This document shows positions 24,466-32,951 of a stretch of DNA of 64,000 bases, piece by piece. A program made the translations under genes and the position numbers. The stretch is from assembly GCA_023433275.1 (NCBI GenBank), contig JAEZDN010000144.1, forward strand, positions 1 to 64,000, written 5' to 3'. The notes beneath the pieces are model-generated. The model did no database searches. It saw nothing but the letters and a program-made list of their open reading frames with translations, and was not told the DNA's origin. Within the stretch, counting starts at the first letter, position 1, and each line of letters starts with the position of its first letter. Source of the DNA: Verrucomicrobiota bacterium. Its GTDB lineage: Bacteria; Verrucomicrobiota; Verrucomicrobiia; Opitutales; Opitutaceae.

Positions 24466-25341
24466 ATGATTCCTTTCTCCACGATTCTCACGCATCCCGG
24501 CGGCGCCCACAAGGACGAGTTTCTCGCCTGCTGCGTGCTCCTCTCGCTTCATCCCGTCCCCGTCGTCCGCCGCGAACCCACGCCGGCCGACCTCGCGGAT
24601 CCGGCCACCTGCGTCGTCGATGTCGGGCACGAGCACGTGCCGGAGCGCAACAATTTCGACCACCACCAGCTGCCCAAGGATCACCCGCCCACCTGCTCGC
24701 TGTCGCTCGTGCTCCAGCACCTCGGGCTCTATCAGGACGCCCGCCAATTCTGCGAATGGCTCGAGTCCGCCGAATGGTTCGACTGTCGCGGCGCCATCAC
24801 CACCGCGCAATGGCTCGGCGTGCCGGCGGACGTCCTGCCCAAATTGAATTCACCCATCGACATCACGCTGCTCCGCCGCTTTGCCCTCGCGCGCCAGCTC
24901 GCGCCCGGTGATCCGTTGTGGGAAATGATGCGCATGATCGGCGAGGACCTCGTCAACTACGTCCAAATCCTTCGCGCCCGCCTTGTCTTCATCGGACAGC
25001 ATGCCCAAGTCTGGTCGCTGGACCTCGCCGGCTCAGCCGGGAAAATCCTCTTCCTCCCCCGCACCGACCCGCTCTCGGAGGAACCCTCGCTGGGCCTCGA
25101 GCAGTTCATCGAGGAGCGCGGCCTGACCGGGGAGATTGTCGGCATGGTCTATCCCGACCGGCGGAGCACCGGTTACGGGATGGGACGCTTCCGCGACAAC
25201 CCGCGGCTCGACTTCACGAAGATCAGCGCCGAGCCCGATGTCCATTTCGCCCACGCCCGCGGGTTCGTCGCGAAGACCTCCGCCCACGCCATTCCGCGCC
25301 TCCAAGCCTTGGTCGCCCAAGCCGGGGTCGCCGTGCCCTGA
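24466..25341 (+). CDS. MYG1-family (UPF0160) protein
   Basis: The 291-residue protein shows MYG1 landmarks: Thr-His-Pro-Gly-Gly-Ala-His-Lys-Asp-Glu-Phe-Leu-Ala near the amino terminus (family Thr-His-x-Gly-x-x-His-x-Asp-Glu), Val-Val-Asp-Val-Gly-His-Glu and Asn-Asn-Phe-Asp-His-His-Gln near 60, which form the metal site of a DHH-like phosphoesterase. MYG1 in eukaryotes is a 3'-5' RNA exonuclease; bacterial members are uncharacterised. The ATG at 24466 sits directly before the conserved motif. No signal peptide is present. Confidence 0.84.
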   Translation: MIPFSTILTHPGGAHKDEFLACCVLLSLHPVPVVRREPTPADLADPATCVVDVGHEHVPERNNFDHHQLPKDHPPTCSLSLVLQHLGLYQDARQFCEWLESAEWFDCRGAITTAQWLGVPADVLPKLNSPIDITLLRRFALARQLAPGDPLWEMMRMIGEDLVNYVQILRARLVFIGQHAQVWSLDLAGSAGKILFLPRTDPLSEEPSLGLEQFIEERGLTGEIVGMVYPDRRSTGYGMGRFRDNPRLDFTKISAEPDVHFAHARGFVAKTSAHAIPRLQALVAQAGVAVP

Positions 25342-25427
25342 GCAGCCGCCAGGCATCCTTTGCCTCAGTTCGAGTCCCCCTGGCCTTCGATCGTCGCGTC
25401 AGAAACCGGGAGCCACACCGCGTTTCC

Positions 25428-27632
25428 TCACTGCGGTCCTGCCTCGCGTGCGATTTCAACATCGCGCGCGACTTCTGCCCGCAGTTCGTCCCAATCGACA
25501 ATTCCCACCCGGTTCGTCCAAAGCGGATTCCGATACAGCGCCGACACCTGCGTCGTGTACCGCTCCCAATGCCGCGCCGCCTCGGCCAGCCGTTCGATGG
25601 CCGCTGCCTGGTGGTTTGCCTTTCCTGTTTTCCGAAACAGCGCGAGCTCCGTGGCGCCGAGGATCTTGGACGAGTAATATTTTCCCAGCCAGGCCATGGC
25701 ATGGATGTCACCCAGCGTTTCCTCCAACTCGCGATTGTTCGACACCTTCGTCCCGATGCCCGTCAGCAGTCCCAATGCCGCGTCGGCATGCTCATGCAGT
25801 CTTTGCGCCACCTCCGGCGGAGTCGTGCCGTTGGGTTTTGCCCCAGCCACCACGGCTTCGACGTATTTCGGAATGGAGACATTGTCCGTTCCCGGGTGCA
25901 CGCCGAGCGTGATGAACCGGTTGACGTCGTGAAATCCGCTCTTCGTCTGTGCCGGTCCCTCGCGGCTGAAACACGCCTCGATGTACCACTGAAAGTCGTA
26001 CTGCCCCCAGTGAAAGCCGGTCGTGAGCGGGTACGTCATGGATGCGTGTTGCCACGCTTCGAGGAGCCTTCCGGCATCCACTCCGGGGAAACGATCCGCA
26101 ACCAGCCCCACCAGTCGGTCGTTGCCGAGTGTCGGGTCATAGGCCAGCCGTCCCCACAGCAGCCAGTGGAGCCAGTGCTTCTCGATCTCGAGTTGGCGCG
26201 GCGAGTGCGGTGTCTTGCTCAGGAACTCCCGGCCCCACACCCACATGTCGGATCCATAATAGATGCCCTGCGTGGGGTCCACGGGCATCCCCGCGATGAA
26301 TTCCCGCACAAAATCGGGTGCGCCCCACCGCAACATCAGCGCGTCGTCGTTGCGCAACGTCCAGAGCGTCTTCACTGCCCCCAATGACTCCACGAAATCG
26401 CCGTGCAGCCGGGGCGTCGTCGTGCTGAGCGCATGCGCCTGCGCATACTTGAAACTGAAAAGGAACTCGATGTCGGGGCTGGCACTCAACGGCGCGAAGG
26501 TCCGCGCAATGTCCGCCGCCTTCGTCTCATGCTGGCGATGAATGAACCGGATCGGCCGTCCCGGCTGCTCGCGCGCCACATCCAGCAAGCCCTGCCCATA
26601 CGTCGCGAACAACCAGTCCTCCTTGGCCTGGAAACTCGAGTTGTGGGCGCCCATGTTTTCCCCCGCCGTGACACCGATGCCCCGCAACAACGGGTACGTG
26701 CGGAATAATTCGGCCACGCTTTTCCGAAAATAATCCACCGTCACCGGATTCTCCAACGCGTCCGTGATCCCGTACTTGCCCTCCGTGCCGTACGTGTAGG
26801 TATTCCAGGTGATGACATAGAAATCGATGTTCCGCTCCTTCGCGTAGGCCATCACGCGCCGCCAGAATGCGATTTTCTCCTCGAGCGTGATCTTCTTCAC
26901 CGTTTCGAACTCTGCGAGCATGGCCGGCGTCACGACATCGTCCGTCCGCGTCGAGTAATGCTCGGCGAAACGGATCGTGGAACGACGAACATCATCGAGC
27001 GCAATGTCCTCGTATCCCGGCACGCGCACCAACGAGGGGAACGGGTGCAGGTTCCAGAGCGAAACATAATTGTAACGGTGGCGCGCCAGCTGGTCCAGGT
27101 ACTCGCGCCAGAATTCAAAATCCCACACCGTCGCGATGTTCGCCTGACCGGAGTCGCTCATGTCGCTGTAACTCGGCGTGCGCACATCGAGCGGCAGGTT
27201 GAACTTCACGCCGCGCATGCCGAAATGGGGTTCCCGTTTCAGGGCCCGCACGGACTCGAGTCCCCCTAATCGAATCTGCTCCGCCAATTCCAGGCCACCG
27301 TACATCACTCCGCCCGCCCCACTGCCCAGCACCGTGATCAATTGAGCCGTGCCCCGGGTTTCCACCTGCAGGTCGAAGCCCTCGTCCTTCAACCCCGGAC
27401 GCTGGACCAGTGAGATGTACGTTTCGTCCCCGGCGCTTTTCAGCGCCCCGCGCTTCACGTCGATTCCGCGCACCTCTAGAGCGGATTCTATCTCATCCGC
27501 GGCAAACCGCGCGGGTCCGGTCTGTGACTCCACGTGCAGCATCACCTCCGACCCCACGCCCGGCGCGCCAGCCAAAGTCAGTCCCATCCACGCCACGCCG
27601 CCGAACTTCAGCCATGACCGGGGTAATTTCAT
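25428..27632 (-). CDS. Secreted glycoside-hydrolase-like protein of unassigned family
   Basis: The 734-residue protein has a signal peptide (about residues 1-28). Residues about 30-125 form a small alpha/beta domain with Phe-Ala-Ala-Asp-Glu-Ile-Glu-Ser-Ala-Leu and Gly-Ala-Gly-Gly-Val-Met-Tyr-Gly-Gly-Leu-Glu-Leu-Ala, like the non-catalytic domain in front of GH20 or GH67 enzymes. A TIM-barrel-like region follows, starting Met-Arg-Gly-Val-Lys-Phe-Asn-Leu-Pro-Leu-Asp, with Asn-Tyr-Val-Ser-Leu-Trp-Asn, Tyr-Val-Ile-Thr-Trp-Asn-Thr-Tyr and Gly-Val-Thr-Ala-Gly-Glu-Asn-Met. The last part is mainly helical. Substrate and catalytic pair are not identified. Start is the ATG at 27632. Confidence 0.72.
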   Translation of the reverse strand: MKLPRSWLKFGGVAWMGLTLAGAPGVGSEVMLHVESQTGPARFAADEIESALEVRGIDVKRGALKSAGDETYISLVQRPGLKDEGFDLQVETRGTAQLITVLGSGAGGVMYGGLELAEQIRLGGLESVRALKREPHFGMRGVKFNLPLDVRTPSYSDMSDSGQANIATVWDFEFWREYLDQLARHRYNYVSLWNLHPFPSLVRVPGYEDIALDDVRRSTIRFAEHYSTRTDDVVTPAMLAEFETVKKITLEEKIAFWRRVMAYAKERNIDFYVITWNTYTYGTEGKYGITDALENPVTVDYFRKSVAELFRTYPLLRGIGVTAGENMGAHNSSFQAKEDWLFATYGQGLLDVAREQPGRPIRFIHRQHETKAADIARTFAPLSASPDIEFLFSFKYAQAHALSTTTPRLHGDFVESLGAVKTLWTLRNDDALMLRWGAPDFVREFIAGMPVDPTQGIYYGSDMWVWGREFLSKTPHSPRQLEIEKHWLHWLLWGRLAYDPTLGNDRLVGLVADRFPGVDAGRLLEAWQHASMTYPLTTGFHWGQYDFQWYIEACFSREGPAQTKSGFHDVNRFITLGVHPGTDNVSIPKYVEAVVAGAKPNGTTPPEVAQRLHEHADAALGLLTGIGTKVSNNRELEETLGDIHAMAWLGKYYSSKILGATELALFRKTGKANHQAAAIERLAEAARHWERYTTQVSALYRNPLWTNRVGIVDWDELRAEVARDVEIAREAGPQ

Positions 27633-27810
27633 GTCCACCTAGACACGCCGGACGCCCCGCGGGGTAAACAGGAAATCCGCGCTCTGATTAGACTGCTTTC
27701 TCCGGTCCCATCCGCGAAAAGCCCGAGAATGGTTCCTCATTCCCGGAAAATCACCGCGACGAAACAGGGATTGCCCGCGCCGGCCCCACTCTCCTCCATG
27801 CCATGCTGGC

Positions 27811-28635
27811 ATGTCCGACATCGTCAATTTTTCCGCCTACCGCTTCGCCCCGCTGGATAATCTTCCCGCGCTCAGGGAGAAGCTCAAGGCCGTGTGCTCC
27901 GCGCATGCCCTCAAGGGCACGATCCTGCTCAGCCCCGAAGGCATCAATCTCTTCGTTGCCGGCGAACGTCCCGGCCTGGATGGTCTGATGACCGCCATCC
28001 ATGCCGTCGTCGGGTTGGAAGGGCTCACCCCCAAGGAAAGCCTGAGCTCCCGCCAGCCCTTCAATCGGATGCTGGTGAAGATCAAAAAGGAGATCATCGC
28101 GTTCGGCGTGCCTGGCATCGATCCGGCGCGGCATCCCTCCCCGAAGCTTTCGCCCCGCACGCTCAAGCAATGGCTGGACGAGGGCCGCCCCGTCACCCTG
28201 CTCGACACTCGCAATGATTACGAAGTCAACGCCGGCACGTTCCAAGGCGCGGTGCGCGCCGGCATTCGCCATTTCCGGGAATTTCCGCAGGCCGTGGCCA
28301 GGCTCCCTGCCGGCCTGAAGGACCAGCCCATTGTCATGTTCTGCACGGGCGGGATCCGTTGCGAGAAGGCCGGGCCCTACATGGAGTCCGTTGGCTTCAG
28401 GAACATTTTCCAGCTCGATGGCGGCATTTTGAAATATTTCGAGGAATGCGGGGGCGCGCATTATCAGGGCGAATGCTTCGTTTTCGACGGGCGCGTCGGC
28501 GTCGACCCGACGCTGCGTGAAACCGCCTCCGTCATGTGCTTCGCCTGCCGCATGCCGCTAACCGCCGCCGACCAGCAACACCCGCACTACGTGTACGAGC
28601 GGTCCTGCCCCCATTGTTTCGGACGATCCAGGTAA
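27811..28635 (+). CDS. trhO: tRNA uridine(34) hydroxylase TrhO (rhodanese family)
   Basis: The 274-residue protein matches TrhO/YceA, which makes 5-hydroxyuridine at the wobble base of certain tRNAs with O2. It has the amino-terminal ferredoxin-like domain with Gly-Thr-Ile-Leu-Leu-Ser-Pro-Glu-Gly-Ile-Asn, then a rhodanese domain whose active loop is Cys-Thr-Gly-Gly-Ile-Arg-Cys-Glu-Lys (Cys at residues 178 and 184). Near the C terminus two Cys pairs (Cys-Phe-Ala-Cys and Cys-Pro-His-Cys) form a probable zinc site. The ATG at 27811 is clean. It is divergent from the glycosidase-like gene. Confidence 0.93.
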   Translation: MSDIVNFSAYRFAPLDNLPALREKLKAVCSAHALKGTILLSPEGINLFVAGERPGLDGLMTAIHAVVGLEGLTPKESLSSRQPFNRMLVKIKKEIIAFGVPGIDPARHPSPKLSPRTLKQWLDEGRPVTLLDTRNDYEVNAGTFQGAVRAGIRHFREFPQAVARLPAGLKDQPIVMFCTGGIRCEKAGPYMESVGFRNIFQLDGGILKYFEECGGAHYQGECFVFDGRVGVDPTLRETASVMCFACRMPLTAADQQHPHYVYERSCPHCFGRSR

Positions 28636-28741
28636 CGAGTCGCGAGCCGGGCAGTCCGTATTCCCCCATGGCGCTTATCCTGCAGGCGGGATGTCCGCAC
28701 CCCACGAGGCACGCGCCCGCCGCCTCAAGACAACCCTCGCC

Positions 28742-30049
28742 CTACCGCAATCGCGGCCAGGAAAACTTCCGCTCCTTCTCCACCGGCGCCTTTTTCGGGG
28801 GAGGCAATCCCGCCGCCTTCGCCGCCGCAGCCCGGGCCTTGTCCTTCTTGTTGGGTCGCTTCCCCTTGATCCCTCCGCCCGGCGGCTGGGCGGGCACTTC
28901 CAACTCCTGCGGCTCGAATCCTGGCACCTGCTCGCGCGCGAGGGCGAAGCCGTTGCGCTTCTCGATGAGACGAAAATGGGCGTGCGTCCCGGCGCTGATG
29001 AAATTCACCGCGATGCCGCTCTCCCCCGCCCGGCCCGTGCGACCGATGCGGTGCGTGTAATCCGTGGCCGAACGCGGCAGGTCGTAATTCACCACCACCG
29101 GCAGCCGCGCGATGTCGATGCCGCGCGCCGCCAGGTCCGTCGTGAGCAACACCCGCACTTTCGAGGCCTTGAAATCCGCCAGCGCCTGCATGCGCGCGCC
29201 CTGGCTCAGCTCCCCATGGAACGCCGTCGCCGCGATCCCGGCCTTGCGCAACTTTTCCGCCACGTGCTCCGTCGCATACTTCGTGGCGACGAACACCAGC
29301 ACCCGCGTCCAGTTGTTCTCCTGCACGAGGTGACGCAGCAACTGCGTGCGACGCGGAGGGTCCACCTCGATCGCGCGCTGCTGGATGTCCGGCGCCGGAA
29401 CCTCCGCCGTCTCCACGTCGACCCGAACGGGATCGCGCAACATCCCTTCCGCAAGCGCCTGGACCTCGGCCGGGAAGGTCGCCGAGAAAAGCAGGTTCTG
29501 CCGCCGCGCCGGCAACTGGGCGACAATCCGCTTGAGCTCTTCCGAGAATCCCAGGTCCAACAACCGGTCCGCCTCGTCCAGCACCACGGTCGACACGGCC
29601 GCGAGTGAAACCGCGTTGTGGTCCACCAGGTCGAGCAGTCGCCCGGGGGTCGCGATGATCACATCCGCGCCGCCGCCCAAGGCCATCATCTGGGGGTTGA
29701 TCGAGACGCCGCCGTAAACGATCAGGATCTTGAGCGGCTCCGGCAACCAGCGCCCGTAAATGCGGAACGACTCGCCGATCTGCGCCGCCAGCTCGCGCGT
29801 CGGCGCCAGCACCAGGGCGCGCACAAACCGCCCGCGTTCGCGCCGCGTCGCCGCCAGGGTCTGGAGGATTGGCAGCGCAAACGCCGCCGTCTTGCCGGAG
29901 CCCGTCTGCGCCGAGGCCCACACATCCCTTCCCCGCAATACCGCCGGTATCGCCGCCGCCTGCACCGGGGTCGGCTCGGCATAATTCCGCTCGGTGACGG
30001 CCCGGAGCAAGGGTTCCACCAAACCAAGGGAGGCGAAGGACGTGCTCAT
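28742..30049 (-). CDS. DEAD-box RNA helicase, RhlE-like
   Basis: The 435-residue protein has all helicase motifs in order: the Q motif Tyr-Ala-Glu-Pro-Thr-Pro-Val-Gln, motif I Ala-Gln-Thr-Gly-Ser-Gly-Lys-Thr, Ia Pro-Thr-Arg-Glu-Leu-Ala, Ib Thr-Pro-Gly-Arg, II Asp-Glu-Ala-Asp, III Ser-Ala-Thr, V Ala-Ala-Arg-Gly-Ile-Asp and VI His-Arg-Ile-Gly-Arg-Thr-Gly-Arg. A Lys/Pro-rich tail of about 60 residues probably binds RNA. It follows a small S4 protein with 18 bases between, so the two may form an RNA-handling unit. Confidence 0.94.
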   Translation of the reverse strand: MSTSFASLGLVEPLLRAVTERNYAEPTPVQAAAIPAVLRGRDVWASAQTGSGKTAAFALPILQTLAATRRERGRFVRALVLAPTRELAAQIGESFRIYGRWLPEPLKILIVYGGVSINPQMMALGGGADVIIATPGRLLDLVDHNAVSLAAVSTVVLDEADRLLDLGFSEELKRIVAQLPARRQNLLFSATFPAEVQALAEGMLRDPVRVDVETAEVPAPDIQQRAIEVDPPRRTQLLRHLVQENNWTRVLVFVATKYATEHVAEKLRKAGIAATAFHGELSQGARMQALADFKASKVRVLLTTDLAARGIDIARLPVVVNYDLPRSATDYTHRIGRTGRAGESGIAVNFISAGTHAHFRLIEKRNGFALAREQVPGFEPQELEVPAQPPGGGIKGKRPNKKDKARAAAAKAAGLPPPKKAPVEKERKFSWPRLR

Positions 30050-30067
30050 GGTTGACGCCCCCGCTCC

Positions 30068-30304
30068 TCAGCGCACCTGCACCACGATCGTCTGGCCGTT
30101 GAGCGTGACGCGATCGCCCGCGGCCAGCTTCTTGCGCTTCTGCGTTTCCACCACGCCATTCACCTGCACCTGCCCGGCGCCGATCAATACCTTCGCTTCG
30201 CCCCCGCTTTCCGTGAGGCCGCCAAACTTGATGAACTGGCAAAGTTCGATGGGCAGCTCGCGAACCGTGACGGGCCGCGGGGTTGATGAATTCGTCTGGG
30301 TCAT
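30068..30304 (-). CDS. Small S4-domain RNA-binding protein (YbcJ-like)
   Basis: The 78-residue protein is one S4 domain: Leu-Cys-Gln-Phe-Ile-Lys-Phe-Gly-Gly-Leu-Thr-Glu-Ser-Gly-Gly-Glu-Ala-Lys then Gln-Val-Gln-Val-Asn-Gly-Val-Val-Glu-Thr and Lys-Leu-Ala-Ala-Gly-Asp. YbcJ-type proteins bind RNA, possibly on the ribosome. The ATG at 30304 is preferred over a 12-residue extension. It lies 18 bases before the DEAD-box gene on the same strand and 74 bases after cvfB, so it could share the long transcript arriving from the pseudopilin operon. Confidence 0.88.
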   Translation of the reverse strand: MTQTNSSTPRPVTVRELPIELCQFIKFGGLTESGGEAKVLIGAGQVQVNGVVETQKRKKLAAGDRVTLNGQTIVVQVR

Positions 30305-30378
30305 GCACCACCAGTGAACCATAAACCCTCGCGCGGGCAAAGGTTATCCGGTCCGGCGAATCTTGGGCCAATGGTGCC

Positions 30379-31239
30379 TCAGGGCTCTTTCCCTTCTTCC
30401 GCCGTCGCCGCCAGACTGATCCCGTCGGGATCGATGACGATCCTTCGCTCCTTGAACAGCGCCCCGATCGCCTGCTTGAACGCCTTCTTGCTCATGCCGA
30501 AAACGTCCCGGATTTCCTCCGGCAGGCTGTTGTCATGATAAGGCAGCCGCCCGCCCCTCGCGGCCAGGACTTCCAGGATTCTTTCCGACATCGGGCCGAT
30601 GCGACGATGCCCCGCCTGTCCCAGCGCGATATCCAACTTCCCATCCGGCCGGATCGCGCGCACATAGCCCGACACCTTGTCCCCCACTTTCAACGGCCCA
30701 TGCACCTCGGTGTGATAAATTAGACCCCGGTGGGCGTTGTTCACCACGAGATTGAAGCCAAGCGGGCTCTTGCTCGCCACCATCAGCTGCACGGACTCGC
30801 CCTCGTGGTAATGCGGCGGCCTCAAGTCGAGGCGACGGTTGAAACGCGCGCTCGCGATCAGCCGGTCGGTGCGATCATCGAGCACCACCATGACCACGAC
30901 CTTGTCGCCCGGATTGAGCGGCCCATCCATCTCGCGCATCGGGAGGAGCAAGTCCTTCTCCAATCCCCATTCCAGGAACACGCCCACCCGCGGGTTGATC
31001 GCCGCGACGCGCAGGAATGCCATTTCGCCGACCACCGCCACCGGCTGCTGCGTGGTCGCCACGAGCCGGTCCTCGGAATCACGATAAACGAAGACCTCGA
31101 CCTTTCCGCCCACCGTGGCGCCGGTCGGAATGTAGCGGCCGGGCAGCAGGATCTCGCCGTGACGGCCGCCGTCCAGGTAAAGGCCGGGCGTCGCCGAGCG
31201 AACAACAGTCAGGAGATTCCGTTTGCCGATTTGGGCCAT
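30379..31239 (-). CDS. cvfB: CvfB-like S1-domain RNA-binding protein
   Basis: The 286-residue protein matches CvfB/YitL. It has consecutive S1-type beta-barrel domains (Gly-Glu-Ile-Leu-Leu-Pro-Gly-Arg-Tyr-Ile-Pro; Gly-Val-Phe-Leu-Glu-Trp-Gly-Leu-Glu-Lys-Asp-Leu-Leu-Leu-Pro; Asp-Lys-Val-Ser-Gly-Tyr-Val-Arg-Ala-Ile-Arg) and a C-terminal winged-helix-like region with Gly-Met-Ser-Lys-Lys-Ala-Phe-Lys-Gln-Ala-Ile-Gly. CvfB affects virulence and RNA handling in Staphylococcus. It follows the last pseudopilin-operon gene after 75 bases. Confidence 0.9.
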   Translation of the reverse strand: MAQIGKRNLLTVVRSATPGLYLDGGRHGEILLPGRYIPTGATVGGKVEVFVYRDSEDRLVATTQQPVAVVGEMAFLRVAAINPRVGVFLEWGLEKDLLLPMREMDGPLNPGDKVVVMVVLDDRTDRLIASARFNRRLDLRPPHYHEGESVQLMVASKSPLGFNLVVNNAHRGLIYHTEVHGPLKVGDKVSGYVRAIRPDGKLDIALGQAGHRRIGPMSERILEVLAARGGRLPYHDNSLPEEIRDVFGMSKKAFKQAIGALFKERRIVIDPDGISLAATAEEGKEP

Positions 31240-31300
31240 GCCGCACCTTGCCCGCGCCCTATCACCTTGGGGAGATAATAATTTGGGCGCTCGTTCCCGT

Positions 31301-31314
31301 TTCGCGGTCGCGAA
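31301..31314. promoter_or_regulatory. Short palindrome at the end of the pseudopilin operon
   Basis: TTCGCG-GT-CGCGAA abuts the stop codon of the gspM-like gene. It may be a weak 3' hairpin or a protein site, but there is no T-run, so it is not a convincing terminator. The cvfB gene continues in the same direction only 75 bases from the stop. Confidence 0.25.
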
Positions 31315-31836
31315 TCAGCGCCGCACTTCCACCGAGAAGACGGAAAACACGGCGTCCAGCTCCGCGGGATTCGCGCGACCGGCCGCGAGCGTGCAGCGCT
31401 CGAGCGCCAGGTATGGCGCCCGCTGGCTCAATTCGCGGTAATACTTCACCAACGTGCCCAGGTCGGCGCGGCGAAACGTCACCTGCACCGTGTGGTACGC
31501 AAACTGATCCGAGCGCTCGGTGCGCGGCGGCTCCACGCCGGCCGACAATCCCAGGCGCGTCGCGATGGCCGACACCTCGCCCACCAGGCGCGTGGCGTCC
31601 AGCGTGCGCTCGGGGTCGAGCTTTCCCGCCGCCTGGGCCGCGCGCTCCTCGATCACGCCCTTGCGCTCCAGCCACAGTTGCTGGCTCGCGAGATCCGCGG
31701 AGACCACCCGGCTTTCGCGCCATTTGTCCTGCAAGCGGCCTCCGGCGGAGACGAGCCAGACCAGGCCGGCGGCGAAAATGAAGATGAGCACCAGCAGGCG
31801 CTCGCGCGGGGTCTTTTCCAGGAACAGGCGTTTCAT
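31315..31836 (-). CDS. GspM-like type II secretion inner-membrane protein
   Basis: The 173-residue protein has one amino-terminal membrane segment (about residues 14-32, Leu-Leu-Val-Leu-Ile-Phe-Ile-Phe-Ala-Ala-Gly-Leu), a helical coil and a small alpha/beta periplasmic domain. That layout and its position immediately after the GspL-like gene, overlapping it by four bases, fit GspM/PilO, which joins the inner-membrane platform of the secretion system. Sequence similarity to named GspM is too low for certainty. It is the last gene of the pseudopilin operon. Confidence 0.65.
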   Translation of the reverse strand: MKRLFLEKTPRERLLVLIFIFAAGLVWLVSAGGRLQDKWRESRVVSADLASQQLWLERKGVIEERAAQAAGKLDPERTLDATRLVGEVSAIATRLGLSAGVEPPRTERSDQFAYHTVQVTFRRADLGTLVKYYRELSQRAPYLALERCTLAAGRANPAELDAVFSVFSVEVRR

Positions 31837-32951
31837 GGCTGGCCTCCTTCGGTTGGGGCGTTGGCGGGCTTGAATCTCACGGCGAGCACGAAACTGGTCA
31901 TGCCCTCGCGCGATCGCAGGTCACGCGTCTCGACCTGCTCGAGTTCGGGACGTTGCCGGAGCGCGGCTTCATAGGCGCCGACCGCGCCGGCATCCGGCGT
32001 CTGCGCATCGATCGTCAGCGAATGGTCGTTGTTGCTCACGACCCGCAGGAATTGGATCGAACGCGGGCGGGCGGCGCTCACGAGGGAAAGCCATTCCAGC
32101 GGACGTTCCTGCCGCGCGGTCAGGTCCTCGATGCGCGTGGCCAGCGTCTGCGCCGTCTCGATGCGCCGCACCTCGTCGGCCTGCGCGGCCACCTGCTGGC
32201 GCTGGCGGCCGTTCCAGGTTCCCCAGGCAAACGCGGCAATCTCCAATCCCAGCGCCAGCATGACCAGGGCCACCGCACCGGTGAGGGCCCAGACCCACCC
32301 GCGGCGGCGAACTTCCTCCCGACGCCTTTCATGCAGGAACGACTTGTCGCGGATATCGGCATCCGCGAGGGCCGCGGCCGGAATCCGCGCCGTTTCGTTG
32401 CCGTCGATGCGAAACACCGCGTCGCCATCGTCGTCACTGCCCACGCCCACCGGCCCTTCTAGCCGCTGAACCTCGGCATTGTCGGGCAAACCCGCGCGCC
32501 GGCGGAGGTCCTCGACCAACTCGGTCAAATGCACCTCGGGCCCGTCCGTCAGGACCCGTGACCCGACGGCCGCCGGCAGACCCGACTGCCCGTTCCAGGC
32601 CACGCCGTTCACGGCATCGCCGTTGATCTGCACCACGACCCGCGGCCGGGAAGGCGGAGTGCCCACCAGCGCCAAGAATCCGGGCAACACGGCGGCCGAC
32701 TCCGGCCATTCCGTCATTTCCTCCGCGGTGAAACGGCGTCGATACGATGCGTAGGCCAGCGCCTGGCGCCGGTCGGGACTAACCACGAATCCATGAAAAA
32801 GCTGGCCCAGCGGAAACGGCGACGACTCCTCGAGGGCGAGTTCAACCTGGCTCGAGGCGGGCGCACCCGGATCCAGCGCAACTTCCTTGATGAAGAAACG
32901 ATCCCCGGCGACCAGGGGGATGGCGGGAGCGGCGGTGGGCGTGTTCATCAT
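31833..32951 (-). CDS. GspL-like type II secretion assembly platform protein
   Basis: The 372-residue protein has a cytoplasmic amino-terminal half with beta-rich segments, a single membrane helix near residues 230-255 (Trp-Val-Trp-Ala-Leu-Thr-Gly-Ala-Val-Ala-Leu-Val-Met-Leu-Ala-Leu) and a coiled then ferredoxin-like periplasmic part, as in GspL or fused PilM-PilN. In the T2SS, GspL recruits the GspE ATPase. The two ATGs at 32951 and 32948 are tandem; the first is used. It overlaps gspK by four bases and the gspM-like gene by four bases, so translation is coupled on both sides. Confidence 0.66.
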   Translation of the reverse strand: MMNTPTAAPAIPLVAGDRFFIKEVALDPGAPASSQVELALEESSPFPLGQLFHGFVVSPDRRQALAYASYRRRFTAEEMTEWPESAAVLPGFLALVGTPPSRPRVVVQINGDAVNGVAWNGQSGLPAAVGSRVLTDGPEVHLTELVEDLRRRAGLPDNAEVQRLEGPVGVGSDDDGDAVFRIDGNETARIPAAALADADIRDKSFLHERRREEVRRRGWVWALTGAVALVMLALGLEIAAFAWGTWNGRQRQQVAAQADEVRRIETAQTLATRIEDLTARQERPLEWLSLVSAARPRSIQFLRVVSNNDHSLTIDAQTPDAGAVGAYEAALRQRPELEQVETRDLRSREGMTSFVLAVRFKPANAPTEGGQP

